The notes below the pieces were generated by a model. It did no database searches, was not told the DNA's origin, and saw only the letters and a program-made list of their open reading frames with translations. This document shows positions 37,870-49,741 of a stretch of 64,000 bases of DNA, one piece after another. The translations under genes and the position numbers were made by a program. The stretch comes from an uncultured Bacteroidia bacterium (GTDB lineage Bacteria; Bacteroidota; Bacteroidia; Bacteroidales; UBA932). Each line of letters starts with the position of its first letter. The first letter of the stretch is position 1. The DNA is taken from positions 1-64,000 of the forward strand of contig CADASN010000015.1 of the NCBI GenBank assembly GCA_902790635.1, given 5' to 3'.

Positions 37870-39414
37870 ATGAACTACCGCCTTTTCTTCCTCTCTGCAG
37901 CCGCATTGCTCGTGGCCGGGCTGCTGCACGCCCAGACCGGCGTGCTGGATCCGGACGCATCCTACCGGCAGCTGCCGCCCCTGACGGGCCGCAGCGTGCT
38001 CGCCAACCAGTATTCGCGGACTCCGGCGCCCCAGCCCGTTCCGGGCGCTCCGGCCGCACCAGCCGCTCCGCGTCGCCAGCGCTACTATCCGGTCGATTCG
38101 GACAGCCTGCGCGTGGATGCCGCCATCGACAGCGTCAACACCGCCCGCAGCGAGCGGCCCGTCGCCGGCACGCGCCGCCGGGGGGACCATCCGGTCCTCT
38201 TCCTGGTCGGCGACTCCACGATGCGCACCGAAGTGGCCGGCAACGGCGACAACGGTCAGTGGGGCTGGGGCTATTTCCTTGAGAATTATTTCGATACGGA
38301 CCGCATTACGGTCGAGAACCACGCCCTGGGCGGCGAGAGCACGCGCAGCTGGTTCAAGAACTACCTCTTCCCGATGCTGCGCGCCGTCCGGCCCGGCGAC
38401 TGGGTGATCATCCAACTTGGCCACAATGACCAGTACGGCGGACGCGAGATGAACAGCGGCCGCTTCCGCGGCATCCTGCCCGGCACAGGCAAGGAATACA
38501 CGGAGGTCATCCTGCCCGGCAACGGCACCCGGGAGCGCGTCTATACCTACGGCGAATACCTGCGCATCTACGTGGACGAGATCCGCGCCAAGGGCGGACA
38601 GCCGCTGCTCCTGTCCCTGACGTCCCGCAGCGGCCGCGGCCCCGACGGCCGCATGGTCCCTGACCGCAACACCGACGTCATCCGCAGCATCGCCCAGGAA
38701 AAGGGCGTCCCGTTCATCGACTTCAACGCCGCCATCCGGCACAAATTCGACGAAGTCTTCGACCCGGCCAAGGTCAGCTACCTTTTCTTCAGCGACGGGA
38801 TCCATCCCAGTTCGTTCGGCGCCGTCATCAACGCCGAGACCTTTGTCGAAGAACTCCGCAAGCGCCCTGACATCGGCCTGTCCGCTTGTCTCCTGCCGGA
38901 GAAGCACTACAGCAGCCCCGTACGCCAGGCCGGCAAGCCCGTCAACTTCCTCTTCGGCGACAACCCCGCCGGGGCAAAAGACTTCGCCAAAGCGGTTCCG
39001 CGCAGCGCGGGACCGGTGGACAACCGCGCGCAGGCCGGCGTCAGCGCCCGGACTTTCCTGCGCGACGGCTCCTGGAACAAGATCTATGATGCCCTGCAGC
39101 CCGGCGACCGGGTCCTGATCCGCTTCCACCGGGACGAGAAACCCATCAACACGGGAGCCGCCAAGGGCGAACTGCCCGGCAATGACGACGAGAAAGTCGT
39201 GACGACCCGCGAATCCGACGGCATCAACGAAGCCGTCTATTCCTTCGGCTGGTACCTGCGCAAGTACTGCCTGGATGCCCGCGAGAAGGGCGCCGTGCCC
39301 ATCATCCTCGGCGACGGATCGGACGAATGCCGGGCCTGGGAGCGCGAAGCTGCCGAAAAGGTCGGCGCCGCCTATGCCGACACCCCCCGCGAACTCAAAC
39401 AGATCCTGAAATAA
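37870..39414 (+). CDS. Rhamnogalacturonan acetylesterase-like protein with degenerate second domain
   Basis: The 514-residue exported protein removes acetyl groups from rhamnogalacturonan by family inference. Domain 1 (about 105-345) is a complete SGNH esterase: Ser116 in GDSTMRTE, the Gly in NHALGGES, GHND, and Asp309/His312 in DGIHPSS. Domain 2 (about 358-514) repeats the same fold pieces, with AGVSARTF, GDRVLIRFH, KGELPG and VYSFGWYLRKY, but Asn365 replaces the Ser (GDN), the GHND block reads HRDE, and no DxxH end is present. A Pro/Ala-rich linker (about 50-65) follows the signal peptide. Domain 2 therefore looks inactive, perhaps binding substrate. It lies 9 bp before the LacZ-like gene, suggesting joint RG-I side-chain and backbone processing. 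Confidence 0.82.
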   Translation: MNYRLFFLSAAALLVAGLLHAQTGVLDPDASYRQLPPLTGRSVLANQYSRTPAPQPVPGAPAAPAAPRRQRYYPVDSDSLRVDAAIDSVNTARSERPVAGTRRRGDHPVLFLVGDSTMRTEVAGNGDNGQWGWGYFLENYFDTDRITVENHALGGESTRSWFKNYLFPMLRAVRPGDWVIIQLGHNDQYGGREMNSGRFRGILPGTGKEYTEVILPGNGTRERVYTYGEYLRIYVDEIRAKGGQPLLLSLTSRSGRGPDGRMVPDRNTDVIRSIAQEKGVPFIDFNAAIRHKFDEVFDPAKVSYLFFSDGIHPSSFGAVINAETFVEELRKRPDIGLSACLLPEKHYSSPVRQAGKPVNFLFGDNPAGAKDFAKAVPRSAGPVDNRAQAGVSARTFLRDGSWNKIYDALQPGDRVLIRFHRDEKPINTGAAKGELPGNDDEKVVTTRESDGINEAVYSFGWYLRKYCLDAREKGAVPIILGDGSDECRAWEREAAEKVGAAYADTPRELKQILK

Positions 39415-42720
<3,306 letters not shown>

Positions 42721-42742
42721 AGCCGCACTGCCCCATTTACAA

Positions 42743-42773
42743 ATTAACCCTCGGACATCCTCCGAGGGTTAAT
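42743..42773 (+). terminator. Hairpin terminator after the LacZ-like gene
   Basis: ATTAACCCTCGG (42743-42754) pairs perfectly with CCGAGGGTTAAT (42762-42773) around a 7-nt loop. It lies between the convergent LacZ-like and XRE genes, so it may serve both directions. There is no long U-tract. Confidence 0.75.
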
Positions 42774-42809
42774 TCATTAAGGCTGATGATCCGTCCAGGA
42801 TCACTGCCG

Positions 42810-43016
42810 TCAAGGTTCAGGACGGTATTCGAGCAGGTCGCCGGGCTGGCAGTCCAGCGCCTCACAGAGGGATTCGAGCGTGGAGAAGCGGATGGCTTTG
42901 GCTTTGCCTGTCTTGAGGATCGAGAGGTTTGCAGCTGTGATCCCCACGCGCTGGGCAAGTTCCCCGGAGGACATCTTCCTCCGGGCAAGCATCACATCTA
43001 CATTGATGACGATCAT
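42810..43016 (-). CDS. Small Cro/CI (XRE) family regulator
   Basis: A 68-residue protein that is almost entirely a helix-turn-helix: ELAQRVGITAANLSILKTGK forms helices 2-3, and LCEALDCQPGDLLEY is the typical C-terminal end. It resembles the small HTH_26 regulators such as YozG. It starts 4 bp after the flotillin stop on the same strand, so it is part of the NfeD-flotillin transcript and may autoregulate it. Target unknown. Confidence 0.82.
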   Translation of the reverse strand: MIVINVDVMLARRKMSSGELAQRVGITAANLSILKTGKAKAIRFSTLESLCEALDCQPGDLLEYRPEP

Positions 43017-43020
43017 ACCG

Positions 43021-44429
43021 CTACTCCTCCGTCTTCGTTTCTTCCGCGGGAGCAGCCTCCGGGGTACCCTTCAGATAGTTCGGCAGACTCATGCCGGCCA
43101 TCTTGAGCAGGTCCTCGAGCGGAGGTACGGAACCCATCAGGCCGGACACGAAGTTGGCCGTCGCGGTCTTGCCGTTCTCCCCCTTGCCGCCGTCCCAGAC
43201 GGTGACCTTGTCGATATTGATGCCCTTGACGGCCTCGACCTGCGTCTTGACGAGTTCGGGCAGTTTGTCGGTGATGAGCATCGTGATAGCCTGCTGGGCA
43301 TCTCCGCCGGCAGCACTGACGAGCTGGCCGAAACCTTCCGCCTGCTTCGCGAGGATCTCGAGGGTACCGCGGGCCTGGGCGTCCATCTTGGCAAAGATGG
43401 CGTCGGCCTCACCCTTCGCCTTGCGGCGGAGCTGCTCCGCCTCGGCTTCGGCCTCGATGATCTTCTTCTGCTTGTCGATCTCAGCGGCAACCACGATGTT
43501 GGCCTGCTGGGTAGCCTTTTCGCGCTCGGCGCGGGCAAGCTCGGCGTCGCGCTCGCTCTGGTAAGCCTCCTGGAGCGCCTTCGCAGCCTGGACCTTTTCA
43601 GCGGCCACGGCGATGCGCTCGGCCTCGGCCTGCTTCTCGCGGCGGGTGGCGTCGGACTGGGCGATGGCGATCTTGGAGCTGTTCTCGCCCTCGACGGCCT
43701 TGGCGTTGGCCAGAGCGGTGTTGATACGGGTATCCCGGCTGGTCTCGGCGATCCGGATGTCCTTGTCCCGGTCGGCTTCGGCCTTACCGATCTCACCGTA
43801 ACGGTTCTGCTCGGCGACGCTCTTCTTCGCGTCGTTGATGGCCTTGGCGGCGGCTTCCTTACCGAGGGCCTCGATGTAGCCGGACTCGTCGCGGATATCG
43901 GTGACGTTGACGTTGATGAGCTTCAGACCGATCTTGCGGAGCTCGGCTTCGACATTCTGGCTGACGGCGGCGAGGAACTTGTCGCGGTCGGCGTTGATCT
44001 CCTCGATGTCCATCGTGGCGATGACCAGACGGAGCTGGCCGAAAAGGATATCGGTGGCGATGTTGCGGATCTCGTCCGGGGTGAGCCCGAGCAGGCGCTC
44101 GGCGGCGTTGGTCATCACTTCCGGCTCGGTGGAGATACCGACGGTGAAGCGGCAGGGCACGTCCACGCGGATATTCTGCTTGGACAGGGCGTTGGTCAGG
44201 TTGCACTCGATGGAGATCGGGTCGGGGTGAGGTCCAGGAACTTGTAGCTCTGGAACACGGGCCAGATAAAGGCGGCGCCGCCGTGGATGCACTTGGCCGA
44301 CGTGTCGCGGCCGGTCTTTCCGTAGATGACGAGCACCTTGTCCGAAGGACAGCGTTTGTAGCGGGCGAGAATGGCCGTGAAGGTCACGAAGAGCACGCCC
44401 ACGATGATCAGGATGAGGTAGAGTTCCAT
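43021..44429 (-). pseudogene. Flotillin-family membrane protein, interrupted by a frameshift
   Basis: Flotillins scaffold membrane microdomains. The N-terminal 69 residues (from ATG 44429: a membrane helix, then PSDKVLVIYG and GAAFIWPVFQSYKFLDLTP) are in one frame. The rest (IECNLTNALSKQNIRVDVPC, the band-7/SPFH domain and a long Ala/Glu coiled coil) is in another frame that overlaps it and has no start of its own. The break is near 44216-44227, where the minus strand reads CTCACCCCGACCCGATCTCC; deleting 5 bases (ACCCG) restores LDLTPISIEC. The coiled coil and C-terminus are otherwise intact, so the break could be recent, an assembly error, or phase variation. It lies between nfeD and the XRE gene. 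Confidence 0.75.
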
Positions 44430-44444
44430 ATTTGTAAAGGGTTG

Positions 44445-45101
44445 TTAGATGATGACGGAATTGATTTCTTCGACGAGCAGGGTGTTGGCGCTGACGACAT
44501 CCACGACCCGGATGCGGGTCCCGGTCTTGAGGGCCGGGCCGTCAGTCACGGCCGCGTACTCGCGTACGGAGTTGTTGATGGTGATCTGCACCTTACCCTC
44601 GCCGGAACGCTCGCCCGGAATGGTCAGATAGACCGTGCCCTGGCAATCGACCGCGGATTTATAGACATTGATGGTACCGGACTCCTGCATGCTCGTGAGC
44701 CACTTGAAGAGCAGCATCACCAGCGCGACCAGCGCCACGCCCACGACGATTGCGATGAGCATGCGCACGCCCAGCAGAGGCACGCTGTCCTTGAGCAGGA
44801 TTGCCGTCCAGCCGAAGCCGATGAGGAAATTGATGAAATTGCGGAAGGTCAGCAGGTTCATCCCCGTGCTCGGGTGCTCCACGTCTGAGCCGCCCGCATC
44901 GGGAGCGGCACCGGCATCCATCGAACCGTCGGCGATGTCGCCGCCGCCCGTGTCGATGTCGGAATTGATATCGAAGTCACTGTCCCCGGCTGCGCCGAGG
45001 AAGGTCATGACGGTCTGGATGACGAAGACCAGCGAGGCCGAGAGCGTCACGGCCCAGAGGACTTTCATCGCAGGTTCCAGGGAGTTCCACCATTCAATCA
45101 T
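44445..45101 (-). CDS. NfeD-like membrane protein
   Basis: A 218-residue protein with an N-terminal membrane helix, an acidic Gly/Asp-rich linker (about 38-75), two further helices (FINFLIGFGWTAILL and LIAIVVGVALVALVMLLF), and a C-terminal OB-fold-like beta domain (CQGTVYLTIPGERSGEG ... VVDVVSANTLLVEEI). This is the NfeD layout. NfeD proteins are typically encoded next to flotillins and help assemble microdomains, matching the flotillin gene 15 bp downstream. It is the first gene of the operon. Confidence 0.85.
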   Translation of the reverse strand: MIEWWNSLEPAMKVLWAVTLSASLVFVIQTVMTFLGAAGDSDFDINSDIDTGGGDIADGSMDAGAAPDAGGSDVEHPSTGMNLLTFRNFINFLIGFGWTAILLKDSVPLLGVRMLIAIVVGVALVALVMLLFKWLTSMQESGTINVYKSAVDCQGTVYLTIPGERSGEGKVQITINNSVREYAAVTDGPALKTGTRIRVVDVVSANTLLVEEINSVII

Positions 45102-45126
45102 AATGCGTAAGAGTTGGTTTGTTTCT

Positions 45127-45134
45127 GCAAAGAT
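45127..45134 (-). promoter_or_regulatory. -7 element for the NfeD-flotillin operon
   Basis: The minus strand reads TATCTTTG, a full match to TAnnTTTG, 25 nt before the NfeD ATG. Confidence 0.55.
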
Positions 45135-45195
45135 ATAAATAATTATTGAAAAACAATATATTTTTATTGAATTTTTCTATCTTATTTTTTCTTCC

Positions 45196-45203
45196 TACCT
45201 TTG
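45196..45203 (+). promoter_or_regulatory. -7 element upstream of the cobalamin riboswitch
   Basis: TACCTTTG is a full match to TAnnTTTG and would start transcription at about 45208, immediately before the riboswitch. Confidence 0.6.
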
Positions 45204-45204
45204 C

Positions 45205-45345
45205 TCCAGTTTGTGGTGTGTTGCGCTGCAACCGAAAGGGGAATCCGGTGAGAACCCGGAGCTGTGCCCGCAACGGTAAATACCTGTATGAGTCCGAATA
45301 CCTTCCACAGACGAAGTTGATACCGGAGGCCCGGGGTCAGGCCGC
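45205..45345 (+). ncRNA. Cobalamin (AdoCbl) riboswitch
   Basis: The leader holds the conserved cobalamin core: GGGGAATCCGGTGAGAACCC followed by GGAGCTGTGCCCGCAACGGTAA (45237-45278), with a preceding G-rich arm and a later pairing arm (CCACAG, 45308-45313). The block sits between the promoter and the TonB-dependent receptor ATG at 45364, so it should turn the receptor and permease off when B12 is plentiful. A GC hairpin (AGGCCC...GGCC near 45328-45345) is a possible expression platform. Confidence 0.93.
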
Positions 45346-45363
45346 CCTAACGACGCACAGTTT

Positions 45364-47157
45364 ATGTTTTTATCTTCCCTTTTGTTCGCGGCGGGTCTGC
45401 TGGTGGCAGAAACGCCGGACACCCTGCAGGCCGTAACCATCGTGGCCGACAAGGGTGTCGTGGTGTCCAGGACGGACACCCTCACACTGCATGCTGACGG
45501 GGCATCCGTGGGGACGCTTCTCCGCATTCCCGGACTTTCCCTCAGCGATTATGGCGGACTCGCCGGCCTGAAGAGCGTCAGCCTACGGGGCCTGGGCACC
45601 GCCCACACCGACATTTATCTGGACGGTGTGCGTATCAGCAATTTCCAGAGCGGCCAGAGCGACCTCGGGATGCTTCCGCTTGAGAACCTCGGCAGCACGG
45701 TCATTGACTATGCGCAGAACAGCGTCTCCTTCCGGACGGCCCGGCCCGTATTCGGCAGCAGCCCCGTTGCGGGCCGCGTCAGCGTACAGGGAGGCTCCTT
45801 CCGCACCCTGGTCCCGTCCGCCCGGCTGGACTTCAGGCTCTCTGAGGGGCTGGCCCTCAGCGCACACGCGGCCGGCATCCTCAGCGAGGGCAATTTCCCG
45901 TACGCGAATACCGTCCGCACGGGCAACGACATCAAGCAGGTCCGCGGAGGCATCGACCTTTTCGGCACGATGGACCGTGGCGAATGGCAGGCCAAGGCTT
46001 ACTACAATGGCTCCGACCGCGGGACGCCCGGCTCGCTGAGCTGGCCTTCCGAAGACCGGCAGAAAGACCAGAACATTCTCGTCCAGGGCACCCTGCGCCA
46101 GGCTTTCTCCGATCTGTACACCCTCAACCTCAGCGCCAAGGGAGCCTATGACAAGCTCTTCTACCACACCGCTTGGGGGGACAGCAACTATGATTTCACC
46201 GATTTCCAGCTCAACAGCTCCCATACCTTCCGCCTGAGGGACTGGTGGGGCGCATCGCTGGCCGCCGACCTGGAGCGCGGAACGCTCAAGGCGACCGGCT
46301 ACGAGGCTGCCCGCACCGCCGCCATCCTGGCGCTCGCCACCGCCATCCGCCTCGAGCGCTTCCACGCGGACCTGGCCCTGGAGTACCGCGGGACCTTCGA
46401 CAAGGGCGCCGCCGGCCTGCACAGCCTCTCCCCTTCCCTGGACCTGCGCTACAAGCTTTTCCCGAGCCTCGACCTCGTGGCCTTCGGCCGCCGCGCCTTC
46501 CGCGCCCCGACGTTCAACGAGCTCTACTATCCCGGCTACGGCAACCCCGCCCTCAAGCCCGAAGACGCCTGGCTGACCGATGTCGGCATCGACTGGCACC
46601 GCGCCGCAGGCAAAGACTGGAAACTCAACGCCAAGCTGAATTATTTCTTCAACTCGCTCAAGAACAAGATCATCTCCGCCCCGATGCCGGACGACCTCAA
46701 TGTCTGGCTGCCCTACAACATCGGCAAGGTGCAGGCCCAGGGGACCGACCTGTCGCTGGCCGCCAATTATGACAACGGAAGCAACAGCGCAGGCATCTCG
46801 CTGCGCTACGCCTGGCAGTCCGCCCTCGACAAGACGCCGGACAGCTACACCTTCGACCAGCAGATTCCCTATGTCGCCCGCCATACCGTCGTTTTCGCGG
46901 CCAACATGGCCAAAGTGGACTGCTTCCGCCTCGAGGCCCTGCTGAACTGGCGCGGAGGACGCTTCGACGCCTCCGGCGAGATGCCGTCCTGGTACACCAT
47001 CGACCTCTCGCTGATCCGGTATTTCAACATCCGCCGCCTCGGACGGCTGGGACTGTCCGTCGCAGTCAGAGACCTGACCGACCACCGCTACGAACTGGTC
47101 CGGGACTATCCGATGCCGGGCCGCAGCCTCCACGCCGGAGTCGAATTCAAATTCTAG
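45364..47157 (+). CDS. btuB: BtuB-like TonB-dependent vitamin B12/corrinoid receptor
   Basis: A 597-residue outer-membrane receptor. A signal peptide (MFLSSLLFAAGLLVA) is followed by a TonB-box-like strand (LQAVTIVADKG), the plug (LRIPGLSLSDYGGLAGLKSV, TDIYLDGVRISNFQ) and a 22-strand barrel ending in Phe (AGVEFKF), the outer-membrane signal. The cobalamin riboswitch in its leader is the main evidence for B12 transport; sequence alone says only TonB receptor. The permease gene follows 6 bp later, after TAG GGG AAG. It is shorter than SusC and lacks the N-terminal extension of the SusC type. Confidence 0.88.
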   Translation: MFLSSLLFAAGLLVAETPDTLQAVTIVADKGVVVSRTDTLTLHADGASVGTLLRIPGLSLSDYGGLAGLKSVSLRGLGTAHTDIYLDGVRISNFQSGQSDLGMLPLENLGSTVIDYAQNSVSFRTARPVFGSSPVAGRVSVQGGSFRTLVPSARLDFRLSEGLALSAHAAGILSEGNFPYANTVRTGNDIKQVRGGIDLFGTMDRGEWQAKAYYNGSDRGTPGSLSWPSEDRQKDQNILVQGTLRQAFSDLYTLNLSAKGAYDKLFYHTAWGDSNYDFTDFQLNSSHTFRLRDWWGASLAADLERGTLKATGYEAARTAAILALATAIRLERFHADLALEYRGTFDKGAAGLHSLSPSLDLRYKLFPSLDLVAFGRRAFRAPTFNELYYPGYGNPALKPEDAWLTDVGIDWHRAAGKDWKLNAKLNYFFNSLKNKIISAPMPDDLNVWLPYNIGKVQAQGTDLSLAANYDNGSNSAGISLRYAWQSALDKTPDSYTFDQQIPYVARHTVVFAANMAKVDCFRLEALLNWRGGRFDASGEMPSWYTIDLSLIRYFNIRRLGRLGLSVAVRDLTDHRYELVRDYPMPGRSLHAGVEFKF

Positions 47158-47163
47158 GGGAAG

Positions 47164-47952
47164 ATGTTCCTGAGTCTTCTCTATGTCCTGCTGTCAGGCA
47201 TCGCCCTGCCGGTAGGAGGCATCCAGATGCAATACCTGTGGCGCAACCAGCTCGGGGACGTCTATTCCCTCGGGCTGGGCAGCGCCGCCTGCCTGGGCGC
47301 CGCCGCGGCCACCATGTCGGGCTGGTGCTCGCTGACCGTCGGCTCCTTCGTCTGCACCCTGATCTGCACCATCATCTGCTTCTTTGTGACCCTGCGGGTC
47401 TCCACGCAGAACCTGATCACATTCGGCATCATCTTCGGCACCTTCATCGGCTCGCTCGGCACCATCGTCGTGACCAACGCCCCCACGGGCGACCTTCTCA
47501 AGCAATACTACCTCTGGGGAGCGGCCAATTTCCACCTCGAGGGCGTGACCACCGGCGACGTCATCTTCTCGCTGGCGCTGTTTGCCCTGGGCCTGGGTGC
47601 CGCCATCGGCAGTCACCGGGACCTCACGCGCCATTTCAACGGAGAGATCGAACTGCCCGCCTGGCGCAAGGCCGTGGCCTTGACGATGATCATGTTCCTG
47701 GTGACTTCGGCGGTGAGCATCTGCGGCACCATCGGGTTCATCTCCCTGGGCGTGCCGAACCTCAGCCGCATCCTATGCAAGAACACCGACATCCGCAAGC
47801 ACTACCTGCTCTCCAGCGCCATGGGCGTCGGGCTGCTGCTCATCACCTACGTGGTGGTGGAATATGTGAATTTCGGGATTTACCTGCCGGTCAGCGCGAC
47901 GATGGCCATCATCGCGCTCCCGCTGACGATCTTCCTGTTTACCAGGAAATAA
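47164..47952 (+). CDS. FecCD-family ABC permease, N-terminally short
   Basis: A 262-residue membrane permease. The GGIQMQYLWRNQLGDVYSLG segment matches the GxxxQxxxrNPLAdPyxLG motif of FecCD/BtuC permeases, and GTIGFISLGVPNLSRIL matches the later cytoplasmic loop. Family members have ~330 residues; about 60 N-terminal residues (first helix and RLPR-type loop) are missing, and the upstream in-frame codon at 47155 is the receptor stop, so no earlier start is possible. No ATPase or substrate-binding protein is nearby. The riboswitch-controlled context suggests a B12 (BtuC-like) role. Confidence 0.8.
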   Translation: MFLSLLYVLLSGIALPVGGIQMQYLWRNQLGDVYSLGLGSAACLGAAAATMSGWCSLTVGSFVCTLICTIICFFVTLRVSTQNLITFGIIFGTFIGSLGTIVVTNAPTGDLLKQYYLWGAANFHLEGVTTGDVIFSLALFALGLGAAIGSHRDLTRHFNGEIELPAWRKAVALTMIMFLVTSAVSICGTIGFISLGVPNLSRILCKNTDIRKHYLLSSAMGVGLLLITYVVVEYVNFGIYLPVSATMAIIALPLTIFLFTRK

Positions 47953-47957
47953 CGGAT

Positions 47958-48335
47958 CTATTTCGCCTTCTTCGCCGCCTCCTTCAAGCCGAGGCGGATG
48001 TTCTCAATCACGGCCTTCGAAGACCAGGTGGCGCCGCTGACGGCATCCAGCTGCACTTCGGAGGCTTCCTTGACGGTCTTGCCCACGAGGGCCGTAAAGA
48101 TCGGACTCGCCTGCACCTTCTCGAAGAAAGAAGGCGTCTCGCTGTTCGGCAGCGCCACGATCTTGTCGATCTTGCCGTCCACGACATGGATCTCCACCGG
48201 CGTGGTGCCGGCATAGCCCATCACCTCCTTGCCGAGCTTCTCGGTATTGACGACAAAGGATTTGGGCTTCTTGGAGGCAGCCGTGACACTCAGGCAGACA
48301 AGTGCGCAAAAAAGTAGGGTGATGATTCGTTTCAT
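47958..48335 (-). CDS. FMN-binding domain protein, exported
   Basis: A 125-residue protein with a signal peptide (MKRIITLLFCALVCLSVTA) and one FMN-binding domain ending in the flavinylation motif SGATWSS. Thr103 is the expected covalent FMN site. Such domains form part of extracytoplasmic electron transfer (RnfG/NqrC and ApbE-dependent flavoproteins). The partner is unknown and no apbE gene is in the window. It is convergent with the permease gene (5-bp gap). Its promoter box ends only 5 nt before the ATG, suggesting a leaderless mRNA. Confidence 0.87.
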   Translation of the reverse strand: MKRIITLLFCALVCLSVTAASKKPKSFVVNTEKLGKEVMGYAGTTPVEIHVVDGKIDKIVALPNSETPSFFEKVQASPIFTALVGKTVKEASEVQLDAVSGATWSSKAVIENIRLGLKEAAKKAK

Positions 48336-48340
48336 GCCTG

Positions 48341-48348
48341 CAAAGGTA
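48341..48348 (-). promoter_or_regulatory. -7 element abutting the FMN-binding gene start
   Basis: The minus strand reads TACCTTTG, a full match to TAnnTTTG. Its last base lies 5 nt from the first base of the ATG at 48335, so transcription should begin at or within a few nucleotides of the start codon. Confidence 0.55.
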
Positions 48349-48352
48349 CGAA

Positions 48353-49435
48353 TTATTTTTGGTCTTGTCCTACCCGCTCAAATTCAAAGCGGAAAGGTTT
48401 GTCGAAGTGACGACGGGCGTAGTAGGTCACGGAAGGGTCGGTCAGGTCCATGACGAGGGTCCAGGCCGTGCCCAGGAAACTACCCTCCCGCCCCGGCTGG
48501 GACACGGAAGCGACCGCCTCCGTGAGCTGCCGCTTGTCCATCACGCCGCCGGCGGCGTCCAGCTGCCGGCACAGGAAGTCGTACCGCCGGTCTCCTTCCT
48601 GCAGGCCGACGTTCAGCTTGGCTGCGCACAGGTAGTGGTTGGTCACGGCGGGAGACTCGACCACTTCCATCCGGTTGTCCACATACTCGACCACGACGCT
48701 CCTGCCGGAGGCATCGGAGATGGCATAATGGTGGGCCGCGCCAATATCGGAGTGCATGTCGATCCCGCGAAGCAGCTCCAGGGCCTCGTCCACAGTGGCG
48801 GCATTCTTCAGCAGATAGCTGATGGCAGACGTCGTGGTCAAGGCCGGTTTCCCCGTCTTCTGATGGGTCTGGGCATCGTCGCCCGCCATCAGGTCCGCCA
48901 CGGCCAGCCCCTTCTCGTTGATACCGTCCAGGGCGAAAAACAGCGCAGAGAGCGCCATGTACTGGTTCTGGAAGCCTTCCGGCAGCCATCCTTCGCCGAA
49001 ACCGATGAAGTCGAGGTTGAAGGTGGTATAGGTCTCATATCCCTGCGTAGGGATCGTATGCACGACCATGCCGGTCGCAAAAGTAAAGTCGAAGTTGCGC
49101 CCCATCAGGACGCCTCCTTCCGGCGTGCGCGCCGTCAGCGCGGAGCAGCCGTACTGCGCCGGGGCAGGATCGCCGGCTGCCGGCTGGTAGAAACCTTTGG
49201 AGAGGAAGCGCATGACATAGCCGGACAGTTCGCCGGCACTGCGTCCGCCGCCGCTTTCTATCAGCCCGGCGAAGCCGTCATCACCCCGGTATTCCAGATA
49301 ATACAAGCCGTCGTCCAGCTTCCGGACAGACATCGCGCCCTTGACCAGCGCGCCGAATTTCATCCACGCCCCGACCGCGAGAAGAAGCACCAGGGCAAGC
49401 AGGCTCCACAGGACGATTTTGAGGAACTTTTTCAT
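48353..49435 (-). CDS. Ntn-hydrolase, C45/choloylglycine hydrolase-like
   Basis: A 360-residue protein with an N-terminal membrane anchor (MKKFLKIVLWSLLALVLLLA), so it faces the periplasm. The later sequence YGCSALTARTPEG and LMGRNFDF matches the linear amide C-N hydrolase group; Cys97 would be the nucleophile, exposed after processing. The family includes penicillin V acylase, bile salt hydrolase and acyltransferases. No specific substrate can be named. It is the third gene of an operon with a membrane protein and a winged-helix regulator, with 3-bp gaps. Confidence 0.8.
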   Translation of the reverse strand: MKKFLKIVLWSLLALVLLLAVGAWMKFGALVKGAMSVRKLDDGLYYLEYRGDDGFAGLIESGGGRSAGELSGYVMRFLSKGFYQPAAGDPAPAQYGCSALTARTPEGGVLMGRNFDFTFATGMVVHTIPTQGYETYTTFNLDFIGFGEGWLPEGFQNQYMALSALFFALDGINEKGLAVADLMAGDDAQTHQKTGKPALTTTSAISYLLKNAATVDEALELLRGIDMHSDIGAAHHYAISDASGRSVVVEYVDNRMEVVESPAVTNHYLCAAKLNVGLQEGDRRYDFLCRQLDAAGGVMDKRQLTEAVASVSQPGREGSFLGTAWTLVMDLTDPSVTYYARRHFDKPFRFEFERVGQDQK

Positions 49436-49438
49436 GCT

Positions 49439-49738
49439 TTACTTGTTTTCTTTACTTGTCGTGAGATACTCTTGCAGGGCCTCCACATAGCCTTGGAAGG
49501 CCTCCTGACCGGCCGGAGTGATCCTGCAGGCAGTCCGGGGCATTTTGCCCTTGAAGCCTTTCTCGACCGTGATGTAACCCGCGGCAGTCAGTTTGTCGAT
49601 CTGCACGCTGAGGTTCCCGGAAGTGGCGCCGGTCTGCTTTTTCAGGTAAGTGAAGTCCGCTTCATCGACCCCGGCCAGGAGGGACATCACGGCCAGCCGA
49701 AGCTCCGAATGAAGGAGCGGGTCCAGTTTGGGAAACAT
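49439..49738 (-). CDS. Winged-helix DNA-binding regulator
   Basis: A 99-residue protein with a winged helix (FTYLKKQTGATSGNLSVQI forms helices 2-3; YITVEKGFKGKMPRTACRIT is the wing). It matches the small HTH_34/MarR-like regulators, usually found next to membrane proteins. It starts 3 bp after the membrane protein gene in the same operon and may control the inverted-repeat promoter at 50332-50398. Ligand is unknown. Confidence 0.85.
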   Translation of the reverse strand: MFPKLDPLLHSELRLAVMSLLAGVDEADFTYLKKQTGATSGNLSVQIDKLTAAGYITVEKGFKGKMPRTACRITPAGQEAFQGYVEALQEYLTTSKENK

Positions 49739-49741
49739 AGG

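Noticed and set aside
44216..44227. Programmed ribosomal frameshifting in flotillin
   Set aside because: No canonical slippery heptamer or following structure is evident. An ordinary indel or assembly error is simpler.
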